Origin: Pyronema omphalodes | Lineage: Eukaryota > Ascomycota > Pezizomycetes > Pezizales > Pyronemataceae | Length of the DNA stretch: 64,000 nucleotides | NCBI GenBank assembly: GCA_024516155.1 | Contig: JAJJXM010000046.1 | Coordinates: 248,001-312,000 of the forward strand | Direction: 5' to 3' | Part shown: positions 35,619-49,311 of the stretch, piece after piece | Layout: each line of letters begins with the position of its first letter | Position numbering within the stretch: position 1 is the stretch's first letter | Made by a program: the position numbers and the translations under genes | Notes under the pieces: model-generated | The model's input: only the letters and a program-made list of their open reading frames with translations | Told to the model about the DNA's origin: nothing | Database searches by the model: none

Positions 35619-38600
35619 CTAAACCAACCCCAATTTCATAAACTGTTCCATAACATCCTTATCAACATTAGCGACCCAATTCTCCCTAAACACATCTCTT
35701 CCACCATTTTCCAGTTCCGCCTTTTGAAGATGATGTTTAATCAAATCTCTAATATCCACCGAGTGAACCGGATCCGACATCATTAGTTCATTTCTTCTTT
35801 TACGTTCTGAAGTTTCGTTTTCTGGGTAGTCGTCTTCATGGGGTTGGTAGATTAGGGAACTGTAATAATGAAGAAAGAAGGAAAGAAAGAAGGAGTTAGT
35901 AAACTGTCCCATCATGCATTATGTATTGCAACAAAACGAAAAAGAAGAAGGAGGGGGACTTACTCTCCAGTTTCAGCCTGCTGTTCAGAAAGCTCAACAA
36001 CAACATCAGTCCAAACCACCATTAAATCCTGAAGTCTTTCTAGGATCCATGGTTGATTTGATTCCAATAATTTTGTCAAAGCAAAAGCATTCAACTTTCT
36101 CTGACTAGGATGACCCATATTTGTAAACTGCCACAAAAAAAAAAGTCATCAGCCATCAATCCCTCATTCCTCATCCTTCATCTATGCCAGGGGGGGGGGG
36201 GGGGTCCTACATGATTAAACCACTCCTCCAATAACCACCTCATATACCCCTCCGCATCTCCCTCGGCCATCATACCCACCAACCCAATCCACCACTGGGT
36301 ATTACTAGTAACAATCCTGCTCACCAAACTAAAGAAATCGGTAACCATAACCGTATGCGGAGGATGTTTCCTATTGGGACCAGTAGTTTGGTTTGCCTCC
36401 CAACTTTCTCTTAGCACCTGCATGATCTTGGGCAGGAATCCAGTGTTAACTAATTCAACCCCGACGATTTGTAAAGCCTGATCACTTCCGAATGCTTGAG
36501 CTGCCCGGATAAGAACTTCAACTACGTGGGTGATAACACCGCAGGCTTCGGGCTTGATGGTCCCTAAGAGGTTGCTGAAGGATTTGAATAAGGCCGTGCG
36601 GTAGTTTTCGATAATTTCCCGGGGTGCGAGAAGGACATAGGAGTCGATAATCTCCAAGGATCGACGGAGGGTCATGGAGGCTAGTTCGAGACAGTCTAGG
36701 AGGTAGGGGAAGAGACTTAGGAGATCTGGGGATGCAGGCGCGGGTGTTGCGCGGATAGTGGCTTCCCAGAGTTCTAGGGCGTCGTCAAGAAGGTAGACTT
36801 GCATTCCCTAATTATTATTAGCCAGGTGCTCCAAAAAATCAGAGGGGAATACATACAGAGCCAGGTTCAACGGAGTATCTGATAAGCGGGATAACCAAAT
36901 GATGGTATTGTACACTCTTATCCTTCATAGCACCGACAAGCTTTGTCAGGATACTAAGAATCGCTTGTTTAAACAAATGCTCATCACCAGTCTGTTCCCA
37001 GAGTGGAGGTAAGATTTGAACAATCTGTTCAGCATAAGGAGCCACACGATGTTCCAAGCGATCAACAATGACTCCAATAACATCCAGCAAGCCCATCCGA
37101 GTTTCAGTTTGCTCAGCCTCGTTGATAAGTGACATTATCTTTTGGAACATATCATCAACATAAGGTAAAAAGGCATCTAGACGGAAATCCCATTCATCGA
37201 CACAACGCTTCATGTTCTGTGCTGCGGTTAATCTAACAACCAAGTCATTCATTGGGTCATCGCGGTTAAGTAAGTGTTGGAAGATTTTGTAAAGCGTTGT
37301 TCTGGAATCTGCGGAGATTTTGACCGAAACCCATTGACCGATAATAATAGATACTCGGCGACGAATGATGTAGTATCCCGGGGAAGTGACTTGGATTTCG
37401 TTCACCAAAGTTTCGTGGATGAATTTATCAAAGTCCAAGTCCTGGAAAAGAACACCGGAAGCCAATCCAATTGCTGTGTAGATAGCGTCACGCATCAAGA
37501 TATCGTCTGTTGCAGCGGTTGAGATTGTACTGAAGACATCCATCAATGGCTTCGTCAAGATTTCCTTATAGTTCACAACGAGGTCGTTGAAGAGTTTTTC
37601 CGCACAAGGGCGGATCAAAAACTCGTAGGATTCGACAGCGTTTTCCCATTGCTCGTTCCAGGATTCCGGGTCTTCTCTCCACTCCTCAATATCTGAAGGG
37701 CGGAGGGTAAAGTATTTAGTGACAAGCACCTCCATGCACCAGCGAACAGTCTGCTCGGTGAAAAGCTGCTCTTTGAAAATAGTGGTGGCATTCTTGATCT
37801 CGTCCTTTTCCGTCTTATGCCGGTCTATTTTGTCAACATCTTTATGTAACGTAGATAGACAAAAAAACTTACATTTGAACGTGGCTGTTGGGTTAAATAT
37901 CATCTTAATACAACCCCGGAAGAGCAACATTCCCTGCAACGAAATTTTCTCATGGAATTTGCGTCTTTCCGTTACCTCCTCACTGTCCTGAGGCATCTGC
38001 CCTCCATTCACTCCATTAATTGCCTGAATAGTACCCTGATTCTGTAGCGCCAAATCCTCTCCATGTGCCACAATAACTTCCCAGTACTTCACCATCAAAC
38101 CCAAGGTACTAGGCAACAAGGCGAATGCGGCCTGATGATGCGTAATAACGTCCAGGAAGATCTTTCCAATGTTTACCACATGTTTTCTGAGCAATTTATT
38201 CGTCTCAACATCGGCAGTAATTTCCTTCTCAGCACCAAAAAAGCTCCAAATATGTTCACCCAACAACAACCAAGCCTGGTTTACCTCCGTTGCTCTATTG
38301 GGAAACTCATAACCTGCAACTATTAGTCTTCTCATGATTTTGAGCGCCGATAATGAAATCGCCATAGTCTGCTGAACCCTTTCAACCGGCACTGGGTTCT
38401 CTCCTAAAAGTCCCTGCCAGACTTGTACATGTCTAAGATAGACATCTCCCAAAACCTTCAGCATTTCTGGCGTGATGCTTTGCAAGTTACTCTTAGTCCT
38501 GCTCAATCTTCCAGTAGCGAGTTCCTTGACGACATGAAGCAGCATACTCAAGCTTCTCGTCAGTCTAAGAGTATTCGCGTCATCGCCCTGTCCAGAAGCC

Positions 38601-39293
38601 GTAGCATCACTCCCGGCTCGGATTATAGCAGTGATGTCGGTGAACACTTTCGGCCATTCTAGTGGGTAATCAAGGCGCGCGACTTTTCCGATTATGACGG
38701 CGTTTTGAACGGCGAGTTGAGGTTGAGGTTCATCGACGGAGGAAGTTAGAAGGCGGTCGCGAATGATGGCTTTCTGGGCTTTATCGATGGAGCTAGAGTT
38801 TGGTAATGATGTCAGCGGGGAAGGGAAGCTGCGGAAGGCGGAGAGATCTTTGGGTCCTTGGGTTATAGTGTCTGAGGTCCCTGGAAAACTGGAGAAGGGA
38901 AACTGAAGGGGAGAGGTACTTGATAGCCGTTTTGCGCCAGTATTTGTCTACACCCTGTTTGAGGGTAATGATAGCCATCCATCTCAGCTCAACCGGTAAC
39001 TGACGATCACAAAAGGCATCCTATAGTTACACTATGCATCAGCATCAGAACTCTCATCCTCCCATCCCGTCGTCATCGTGATGATTGCGGAGTTTTGGAG
39101 AACTCTGAGAACCACCCCCCCCCCCCAAACAGGAGCTACGTACCTGCAGCAACACCCAATACCCAGGTTCCTTCTCCCATGCCTTAAGCTGGCTGGTAGC
39201 CCGCTGGACGAGTTCCTGATTAGTTTGAGTAGCGGCGTGAAGTGCCTCGAGAAGATATTGGTGGTTTAACGGGACAGTTGGGGAGTTGCTCAT
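35619..39293 (-). CDS. Karyopherin Kap120 / importin-11 family nuclear transport receptor
   Basis: Importin-beta superfamily receptor that carries cargo through nuclear pores under RanGTP control. Seven exons on the minus strand: 39293-39144, 39020-38920, 38792-37873, 37824-36857, 36807-36211, 36127-35964 and 35859-35619, totalling 1046 residues (yeast Kap120 is about 1030). The N-terminus has the importin-beta N-terminal pattern (QRATSQLKAWEKEPGYWVLLQ, then DAFCDRQLPVELRWMAIITL). Conserved joins include TAINSIDKAQKAIIRDRLL across intron 2, ATFKYRHKTEKDE across intron 3 and EPGSGMQVYLLDDALELW across intron 4. The rest is HEAT-like helical repeats. The frame upstream of the chosen ATG has no other ATG. 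Intron 3 is 48 bases, in frame and stop-free, so read-through would still give protein. Intron 5 carries a G-run (36190-36204). Crm1 was considered but the N-terminus and joins fit importin-11/Kap120 better. Confidence 0.88.
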
Positions 39294-41115
39294 CGCGTTG
39301 GTTATCGTGGGGGGTGGGCGGCGGTGGAGACGGGATGTGACAGGGAGGAGGGGTCCCTGGCGATGAAACGAAGTAACAGAGTTGTAAAGCACGAAGTTGC
39401 AAGTTGTCGAGACGTGATCGAAGTGTAAAAGTCTCTCGGACGAAGTTGCAAAGTTGAAAAGTAGATGAAGAGAGAGAGAAAGAGAGAGAGTTACGTGAAC
39501 AAGATGACGAAGACGGAAGACACACAGACGGAGCTCAAGGGATCTCCTCAAGGGTCAAGGTATATCCGTTGGGCTGTTGCAGGCGTTGCAAAACTCGGAG
39601 GTTCTTGTCGATGGCCGAGGCGGCGCCGATTAGGACTTTCTCGCTCGGATGTTTGGTGTTAACTCTTAGGAACTATCTAGTGGGGGTTGAGCGTTTTTGG
39701 ATGATACCGAACACAGCGAGCGTGGGAAATTTGATGAACCAGAACAATATCTAGAGACAGGAAAAAAAAAACACCACCCCAAACAGACAACTATCTGGAG
39801 CTCTTGAAACTATTCAAATCACCTGTAAAAAAATCTCATGTACAAGCTCCCTGATTGGCTTTTTCGTTACAACCCCACTTTGATGATGAAACACGAAGTT
39901 TGCCCCTGCGCAGATTTACCCCGTACCGCGTCTCCTCTCAACGTGTTAATTGCTTTTTCCCCCTCGAAAACACAAAGTTTATTCATCATGTACCCCTCAT
40001 CAGTCGACCAGCTAATACTATGACAACCATCACGTGTGGCTGTTATGGCATCATGCGCCATTCCCTAGCAAACTGTAGAGTACATAGACCCTGACCAGTG
40101 TTCGGCATGCCGAGAATCGGATGTCTGGGTTTGTCACGGAAGAGCACGGACACCCACGGACGATGGCGGAAGATCATAACGGAAGAAGCCGTTGCACCCG
40201 TATCGCCGGTATTTTGGATTCGGAAAGCCCCACATTATAAGCTTGGCATTATATGCGGGCCTTCTGGAAGACATGCATTGTCGTTTGTGGGGCGATACTA
40301 TGTGGCTGTGGAACATCCGATATCTGACCGGCACAATGGATATCATATGATGGATTTACATCTTTGATGAGATGTGCAAACTCCATGCTTATTTCTGTAT
40401 CGTCTGGATCCAAAAATATCCACCAGCCATCAGACCCTCACTAAATGCTTCCATGTCTTTCCAGAATCGTTCATCATTTCACAAAAACTGTGCCATGATA
40501 AATCACAAATAAATAACAACAAAATCTCAATTAAACACAACTATCCCGAAACAATCAAACTAAGCAAGTTCCTGAAAAAAAAAAAAAAAGGCATTCCCAA
40601 CACCGGCAAATGAACAGACAAAAAAATAAAGACATCAAGCAACCCACAAAAACCAGCGCCTAATGCCAGAATTTCAAAAAAAAAAAAAAAAAAAGAAAAA
40701 GAAAAAAAAAAAAGAAAAAGAAAAAAAAAAAAGAAAAAGAAAAAAAAAAAAGAAAATTAAAAACGCCTCATAAATCGTATCAAAATCCACCGCTTTCCCA
40801 ATTCCATAATTCCCAGTTCTCGCTATACCCATAATTCCATCTCTTGCTCCTATATCCATATCCTACACGATTCCTTCCTAGTGGCTGGGTTTCCTTCCTG
40901 GCTCAACCGATATATCCTACATTCCTTAAATTCCAATAACCATCTCCTCTGCCTATATATTCATCCTCCATTTCCTTGTTTGTCCTCCCATTCGCAATCC
41001 TGTTCCCCCCCATGTAATATCCCTCAACGCCATTCCTTCCAATTACTTCCATTTCCACCTTTTCCAACGCTACCATCTTCCCAACCCTCCTTTTCGAACT
41101 TCCATAATCCCTTTC
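39294..41115. other. Intergenic; no gene recognised
   Basis: Promoter side of the karyopherin gene (agagagag repeat near 39471-39490), then unique sequence with short ORFs on both strands around 39840-40370 that match nothing known. A-rich interrupted repeats follow (40675-40755, 18-base period), then C/T-rich sequence leading into the 3' end of the next gene. Confidence 0.5.
40675..40755. repeat. Poly-A-rich tandem repeat, 18-bp unit
   Basis: About four copies of an 18-base A-rich unit with two G positions (gaaaaag then eleven A). The minus strand gives a spurious poly-Phe ORF. Confidence 0.9.
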
Positions 41116-44100
41116 CTAAGGTCCAAACCACCCTTGAACACCCTGTGGTCCAGTCTGAGTGGTACCCACCCAACCTCTTTGCCGCATCCCCTGCTCGAAT
41201 CCACCACCCATACCCTGCATCCCCTGATTCATTCCTGCATTTCTCATCCTCTCCATCCTTTCCATTCTTTCCATACCATCTAGTCTGGCCATCCAAAGCT
41301 CCTGGGGTGTAAAACTAGAATTCATAGAAGGAATTCTCCCCATCCCCATTCCCGCTCCCGCGCTCGGGCTTGTGGGGTTTCCAAGGTTCCCGGGGCTTCC
41401 AGAACCCATACCAGCCATCATTGTGTTGCCGATGCTGCCGGTCATACCACCTAGACTGCGGGTACTACACATACCAAGGCCAGACATTCCGGACATCATG
41501 TTTGATGCGTCAGGGTTTCCAGCCATGCCCATAGAAGAAGCCATACCAGATCCACCTGACATACCGGTCATCTGCCCCATCTGTTGCATTCCCTGGTTCA
41601 TCGCGTTCATTCCCTGGTTGAGTCCATTCATTCCCTGATTCATAGCTGAGTTCATGGCACCCATTCCCTGGGCCATACTACTCATCCCCATACCCATGCC
41701 CATCTGGCCCATATTCTGCATTCCATTCATACTGCCCATAGTCTGCATGCCCATACCACCGGAGTATGGAACCATACCGAACTCTGTGTCTCCGCATCCA
41801 CTGACGGGGGTACGAGGCATACCAAGCAACGGGCCCATAGACTCCATACTATATTTCCTCGGCAGACTCTGTTGCCATGAATCCGGACGAGCAAGGTAGT
41901 TGGAGTTGATGTTAGGTTGCATAAAGAACTGGTGATTTGGGTGTAGGAGTAGCTGGTTACCGGCTCCAGTGGCGGGTTGAGTTTGGGCCATTGCCATTGC
42001 ATTTGCCGTGTTTACTGCCATGGGATTCATTTGACCAGGGTGCTGATGAGGATGATGATGATGAGGGTGGGTATGAATATGAAAATTCTGCATCATTCTT
42101 TGCTGGTTGGGGTATCTCTGCATACCTCCCATGAACGGTGGCTGGAGAGGCATGTGTTGATCACCACCTCCATCACTGCTATGTGAGCTCTGGCTAACCC
42201 CTAGACCTCTTCTATCCATTCGTTCTGATTCGAATTGCATCTGACTTTGGAAATAACCCTGTGGATTATGATCGTCATATTCCTCGTCATCATCTAGATC
42301 TTCCGAATCATGATGCTCCTGATAATCATGGTCCACTTCAGCGGAGGAATGAGATTGTGAGTCTTCGAAATCACCATCGTTACGGGTTGAGGGTGGGAAG
42401 GGAACTGAGATAGCTGGGTTGGTATATTGTCGTTCTACAGATACCCTTATTGGGTTCCTTGAGGAGCGGTTAGGGAGGTTGTTTGAGCGTCGCCCTTTGC
42501 TGCTGCTGTTGGAGCCAAGTAATGGCGCCAAGGAAGGGGATTTATGGCCGGGGTAAATATCGGAATCATGGCCATGTGCCGATTCTCCGAGATCGTGAGG
42601 ACCACCGGGGGAGGAGGTTTGTGCGTACCCAGCGAGGGTGGGTGAGTCGCGATGCTGTCTTGCTTCGCGAGGTTCGGAGGCACTACCATCAGTGGTGTAT
42701 GTAAAGATTTTGCCGGGGGTGAAGTCGGTCACTGATGCCGGAGGGAAAGTAGCGTTATCATCGTCGTCCTCTTCTGCCTTCTGATCATCAGAGCTGGAGG
42801 ATGATGATGTGTCGTCCCGGTCTTCAAGCTCGCCATCGGCATCGGCAGATGCGTCTACATCTCTATCATCGTCGTTTTTTCCATGTTGGCTATCGACTGA
42901 GAACTGAGATAAGGTTGAAGCTAGAACTGCGTTCATAGTTCCCATACTAGCGAAATGGGGGCTGTCGATGGACACATCCTGGAAGCCGTTTGAAAGCCTA
43001 TTCCAACCTTTGCTTCGGCTATTCCTACTGCTTCTACCAGTAGAAGGAATCAGGGGTTCTGTTTGAGAGCGGTGGAGGATGTAGTTGGGGGTGCCGGATG
43101 TAACCTCTGGACGAGCTGAGAAAGCATTAGCTGTAATCCTCATCTTCTGCCATGTTAGCTGTCTGGGGTTTGTACCAGTCTGCTCAGTCCCCTGTACCAT
43201 AGCAGGGTAAAGGTCATCAAGAGAAGATCCAGTATTGTGTACATCATCCTCCAGAAAGGAAGGGTCGTCTTCCCAAATTCGTGGGGCGGGAGCAGGTGTG
43301 GGAGAACGCTTTTGCTTTGGCTTAGGAATGTTTATGATAGGGACCTCGTTGTATGGCCCAGAGGTATCATATTCATCTTTTACTGATTCGACAGTAACTT
43401 GGCGATGGTTGAAGGAAACTGTAGACGGCTCGGTGTTTTCTTTGTCTTCATCATTGGTGTGAAGTGCCTCCAAACTAGCCAGCGCTTCCATCGTTTCGTT
43501 TCCTAATACCAGAGGTTGCTCGTTCAACTCGAGATTCTCTAGTTCTCTGTTGATACGTGCTAAATCTGCCGCGATATCGAATTCGGATACATTGGAAACA
43601 TTCATATCCGTCGGTACTAGTTTCTCCTCCACAACCGGGCTTTTTTGACGTGGTGGAGCCTGCATAGATGTTTCGCCACGAACTTTGCATTTGACTTTGA
43701 GTACAAAGTCTTCGTCTTGCCATAATCCCGACTCCCATTTTTCCTGCATTTTTGGTTCTCCTAGCTCAGCAGTGAACTCAAAATCGATACTTTCTTCTTG
43801 TGCAGCATGGTACCAGTGTCCGAGGTTGGCTACGATATCGGGATGCTGCACCGGTCCCCGGCTTAATACAAGGCTCGCAAGCGAGTGTAGGGCTTGGATA
43901 TGGTTTGTGACGGCGCACGACAGTTGACAACAGAGAGCATCGAATGATTTTCCTGGATGCGGAACGTGAATTTCTACAGGTGATAATTCTGGCAGTAGAT
44001 TGGCGAAGCTGAGTTGAAGGGCTAGTTCACGACCTGGCGTCTCACAGAGAGTTGGGTCGGTTATTGTTGACGAATCGGAAGATGTTGTTGTAGCCGAAGA

Positions 44101-44854
44101 CATCGTAGATGTTTCCGACGACCTTCTCTCTGATGTCAACGTGGTAGTATCCGACGATTCATCCTTCTCCTCCGATTTTGCTTCCGGCGCAGCCTTCGGC
44201 GTGGTCTCTAAACTTGTTACAGCTTGCTTGAGCTTCAACATTTTAATTTCGCGTCGAGCTTCGCTAAGATCCATAACGAGGTTCTCGATCTGTTTGCTGT
44301 AGCTGCTATGTAGACCTTGAATAAGCTCACGGTCGTATCCATTTCGCCTCGCGTCTCGCAGCTCCTCCATATGCTGTAGCTCCATTTTCTTTAGCATTTC
44401 CGTGTGCGATAGATGCAAATCCGCGACTTCTGATCGATGGGTATTTGCGAGGGACTCTATTGACGAGCGATGGTTTGCCAGCTTTACTTTGAGTGCTTCA
44501 ACGTCCTGTCTATTGTTAGCTTGGGGAACCTCACTATCAAGCGACCAACCAAACACGTACAGTTTCCTCGTCCTCTGCGATTTTTCTTCCAACCATGGCT
44601 TTAAGATTGTTCATCTCTTCTTTCATAGTTCCGAGCTGTGCTACTAGCTGTTCCGGTCCTGGATCTGTTCTCCACCAGTCGTTCCACGGCGCTCTAGCAG
44701 CGGCAGATTCTTCTTCGTATGGATCTTGCTTTGAGCTCACGGTACTCGCGGGTGTATATATAACCTCTTGTTCCCTTCTGGTCGCGGTTGCTGGCTTCGA
44801 GAACTTTGTAGTGTTTTTCTTAGCTTGCGACTTGTCGTCACGAGATCTCTCCAT
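41116..44854 (-). CDS. Large disordered protein with N-terminal coiled coil and Met/Gly-rich C-terminus; function unknown
   Basis: Not recognised. Two exons, 44854-44561 and 44505-41116, joined in phase 0 (GTACGT donor, AGACAG acceptor), give 1227 residues. An N-terminal segment (PWNDWWRTDPGPEQLVAQLG) leads into a coiled coil of about 75-215 (VEALKVKLANHRSSIESLAN onward). A globular-looking block at about 260-385 (LALQLSFANLLPELSPVEIH, FDALCCQLSCAVTNHIQALH, HWYHAAQEESIDFEF) is the best candidate for a conserved domain. The middle is acidic and Ser-rich; a His-rich patch follows (HIHTHPHHHHPHQHP). The last 250 residues are dominated by Met, Gly, Asn and Gln in MNQGM/MGMGM-type repeats and end in GVQGWFGP. 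Such Met/Gly/Asn-rich tails often drive condensation; that is inference. The single 3.4-kb second exon is unusual here. Confidence 0.75.
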
Positions 44855-47800
44855 AGCGACGATATAGTTGCGGTGTGCGAACGAGGAAGGACTGAAGGAA
44901 TTTTCGCTCGTAGTCCTCGGAAAGGTGGGAAGCAAAGGCAAAGGAAGGCGGGGTGCAGCGACGAGCGGCGCTGGGGATGGGTTCCGGGGTGTATGCTCGA
45001 CGACGTGGTCGACGTGGACGTCGATTCTGCAGTGTTTGGGAGGTGCAGATTGAAAATAGCTCCAGTGTCGATTGGCTGATGCAAGGCGAACAATGTATCT
45101 AGCGGAGTAACTCCGCTTTACCGACTGGGGGACTCAGCGTGCAGAGAAGACGATGAAGTCGGTGTGAATGGAGTGAGTGAATAGAGGCCAAAGCGGATCG
45201 AAGGGCCTGTTGAAAGGCAGCCAGGAACAGATCGATGGCAGAGGAAAATAATGAAGAAAGAAGCCACCTGAACAAATTAAAGATCAACTAAGTAAATCCT
45301 CCGATAGCTGTTGATGAAGCTGATGCCGCCCCAGATGCTTTACACTGTTGAATGTAGTTATTATTTCCCGGGGAGCCCGCCCTATCTGGTTGCTGTATGT
45401 CAGAGCTTGGATGCGTTATGTGTGTGTGCCAAAAGCGTCTTTCTCGGTGGATGTAAAGGATGCTTTGCGCAGCAGCGGAGTCCGGCCTGCTGCCTGTCTC
45501 AGTGTGCGTCACGAGTATTATGTATACTGCCTGTTGCTGTTGCTGTTGTACTCACATCTCCCATCACCACTCCTACAGGAAAGTTTGCCTCTCCCCGGTA
45601 TATCGTATCGTACCCCAGAAAGCCTTCAATGGTGGCGTTTTATGCTTCGTCTCGTTTCATCTAGTTCCCGTAAAGAAGCTTTCCAGCTGCCATGGATTGC
45701 CCTACTCTCCGGTATTTTGCTAGGCGAATTCAGGCTTCTGGCGAAGACCGGGTGCGGAGACTGGCGTGGTGGGGGTTCCAAGGGAATCCCAAGGAAATCT
45801 TAAGCCGCTATCCGAGACTGTCCGATTCCAGATGAAAACTGATTAAGTTAGGCACCACGTGAGATAACTTTACTCTGTCACACAAATGACCTTTTGAAGC
45901 CAAATATGATTCGCGATACGTAGTGTGGTAAACAAGATGTAAAACGGAGGTTTCCTGAAGGCAAAAAGTGGAGGTGGATGACGTGTGAAGGAATAATAAT
46001 TCTGATTCAGCTATGTACATGGTTCCTACCGCGCGACAATGGGTGCATAATATGCCAAGACCAATTTTACTTTCCATCATTCCAAAACCTGGGATTCTCT
46101 CTTCATACCATTACCGTTACCTATCAACACCATAGAAAAACGTCATCAAAAAACTAAAAGACTCCTATGTCGAGCTTTAACAAAGTAACTCTCACCGTAT
46201 GTATCTGTTATCTGCTGCGATGTCGGTCGATTGAAAACTGCACTCCTACGAGATGCTGTCTGCATGGCGCACCACCGACCACGTATGAAGTGATGACCTT
46301 AGTGGAATGTAGTGGAATGGAATGCACGGGATTGGATTGACGCTATGTATGTATGAGAAACTACTGCGATAATCCGTCATCGAGAAAAAAAAAATAAAAA
46401 GAATGATTGATGTCGTAAGCCGAGGAAGCTCATTATTTTTGCCGTCTCTTCCAGGACCGACAACAACCGATGCAGTTCAACGTTGACGCAGTTCGAGGTT
46501 GACAGATTCTAGATTCGAAGTCAAAAGAATATCCACTCGTTGCCTGTAACAAACAAAAAAAACTCAACAGTGTCAAAAAAGAACTATGGAAAAACTTGAC
46601 TGGTTTAAATTTACGAATATTGCGAACTCGCAACTCGGAACTCGGGATATTGCGAACTTAGAAGTTGTAATTATGAACAATATGAGAATGATAGTTAACC
46701 ACTAGCCTTCTCGACAAGCTGGAGGAATAATCCTGCAGTCGCTGATAATGAAAATCAATGGATGTTATGCGGTGAAAACATGATACCCCAAGAACGAGGC
46801 TGCAGAAAACATTTCAGTAATCAGGCGAACCTTAGGAATCATTAGAATCCCTGTTAATACCTATGGATCCATGAAAATTATATGAATGCAGCAGGTAACA
46901 TCTTCATAAATCCTGGTATGCCTGTATTTTTTGACCCGTATAACTACTCCTCTGAATCTTGATAAACTAAACAACAGGCTATATAGTCGCTAGCGAACAT
47001 ACACCGAACCGAACTGTAAGTTTCCGAGAGGGCCTAAACTTTTCCAGTGGATAGGTGTAAGAAAGTGCATAAGCGAGTAATCGCCAATAGTAGACCATAG
47101 TATGGTTAAAACAGAAGACAAGCGGTAAGCGGCATGATTGCTGACAGCTGTATATATATGTGGCATTTCCGTTTGTCGTTTGACGGAAGACAACAGGAAT
47201 ATAAGGCTCGGGGCTGTAAATTGTAAATTTGTAACACTTAACATGGTACACCTGTGGACCAAATTACGGAAGGCAAAGGTTTTCTGATCATTGATGCTAC
47301 TAGTTGATACTTCTTATTTGCAAGAAATAATAGAAATTTGTTAACAACGTAACTGAAAAACAAAATTCATGAGCACAGAAGTACAGGTGCTCCATACATG
47401 GCATTGTTGATTCATCATTCATAGAGCGGTCACTGGATGGTAAAGATACGTCATACACAATTAATTCCTCACTTCTGGCCTAAAACTCCATTACTTATTT
47501 ACATCAGATAATACTCAACTATCTCCATGGTGTCTTATTTAAAATTGCTCTATCTCCTCATGCCGGTTCAGCCTGTCTTCTTTGATTGAATAGCTGGTAG
47601 CCGGCCGGTTACATACAGCCTACAGTCATAGCAAATGTCGGTCATGAAATATCACTCTGCAGAAATGTTAAAGTAAGACTTAGATAACCCCCCATTAACA
47701 TAATCTAACATATCTGAATTAAGATCTTGCCGAGTTTTCTGGAATCCGCTATTTCTTCACGAGCTTTGTATAACAGCGATGTACTAGGGGGTCAGGTACC

Positions 47801-49311
47801 CGGTACATGGCATGAAGGCTGAAGTGCATATGTACTTCAACACTTCACGCCCCGTTCCTCAACGGTCAAACGCTCCCTTGCATATGATTCTGCCCTTCCC
47901 ATCGGTGTTTCCTCTACGGATAGTGTTTTAGTTTATAGAGTTTTGGCTAAAGCGTAGAAAAAAATATCGGCTTTAGAGTTTAAGTCTGGACTGGATAAGA
48001 GGTAAAGAAATGACCTTTTCCCGAGTATATCTATATGCTAGATCTCAGCCCTATATAATCTCTCTCTCTCTCTTCCCCACTTCCCTCCCCACTTTGATCC
48101 ATACTCCTTCCGAAAACTTGTTACCCCCTCAAATTTCAATGCGGTACTCTTCAGCCCTGCTTCGAATCATTTGAGTTTCAACTTCTCGGGTAATACTGTA
48201 ATTTGATTAAATTTTAACCATACTCAGTTCAAGGTCTTGAAGGCCTATGCGGGGCCAGAGAAAAACTTAAGCTTATCCTCGTGATCAAAACCACTTATTG
48301 AGACCCCCCCCCCCAATATCTTATTTTCTATCTTCCACGTTGTTGGGGGGAAAGGTGATGGCTTGTGATTCGCATATTTTTGTTCTTGATTATGGCTGAA
48401 GATTTTCAAAATATCTTTGTGGGATCTATAATCGGAGAGTAATAGTGGACAAGTATTGGTACTTCTTATGACACAGTGCTCTTCTGTCAGTAATTCTTAA
48501 AAACGGAGTTTCATAACATATTCATTCAGATGCATGCTATGTATAAGTAGTTAAATGCGCATAATTTTGAGTAAAAGACGGGCATGGAGTAGACAATTAT
48601 ATTCCAGTATTTAGTTGCTTAGCTTATCTTGTATTGTTATTGGAAAATTTGAGTTTTCTATGGTTGACATTTTTTATTGATATTTTATAGACGTTGAGAT
48701 GCAGCTGTATGGTATTGATGTTGTCTTGTATGTATTGTCGCGTGGGTAGCCAAAATCATAAACTATCACTGCATGTATAGGGTCCAACATCCTATGATTC
48801 ACGTGGGATTGTGATATGGTTTCCAAGTGTTCCTACGTCACAGACACCTTGGCATATTGTATTTAAATATATATTTCTGTAACTTACATAGATTATTACT
48901 GTTATTGTTATCATTATTGCATGCCGGGTATCATAAATTATTATTACTGTTATTATTGTTGCATTCCTGGTTACATAATTATTCATTCCTATTATTATCA
49001 TTTTGGGCCTCCTGCCTTATCGGTTCCACGGCAGGCTGTTTGACGAACCGTCAATCTAATAATAGCATCACTGGTGCCAGCCCCATGGTCGATCAGAGTA
49101 CTCTTTCGGCTTAGGTTAAACGTGCCATTTGCTGAACGCCGCTTCGCTGCCCCGGATACTACCCTTGACATTTTACATACTGTTCGGCGACTGAGGAGAC
49201 AGATCAGATCTTGTCAGCTACACTTCAAAGACATCGCCAACCCGCGCTCGACCCAAGACGCCTTTTGTTGCTGTTGCTGTTGCGCGTGTCGCAGCTATTC
49301 ACCAGGCGACT
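44855..49311. other. 4.4-kb gene-free interval between divergent genes
   Basis: Head-to-head spacing between the 1227-residue protein and the F-box gene. No ORF longer than about 150 codons, no recognisable domain and few simple repeats compared with other spacers: a C-run at about 48305-48314, a tctctctc run at 48060-48072 and an att-rich stretch at 48890-49005. A diverged or intron-dense gene, or a long non-coding transcript, cannot be excluded by eye. Confidence 0.5.

Noticed and set aside
39838..40367. Cluster of 60-90 codon ORFs on both strands
   Set aside because: No domain, no consistent strand and no splice signals joining them into one frame.
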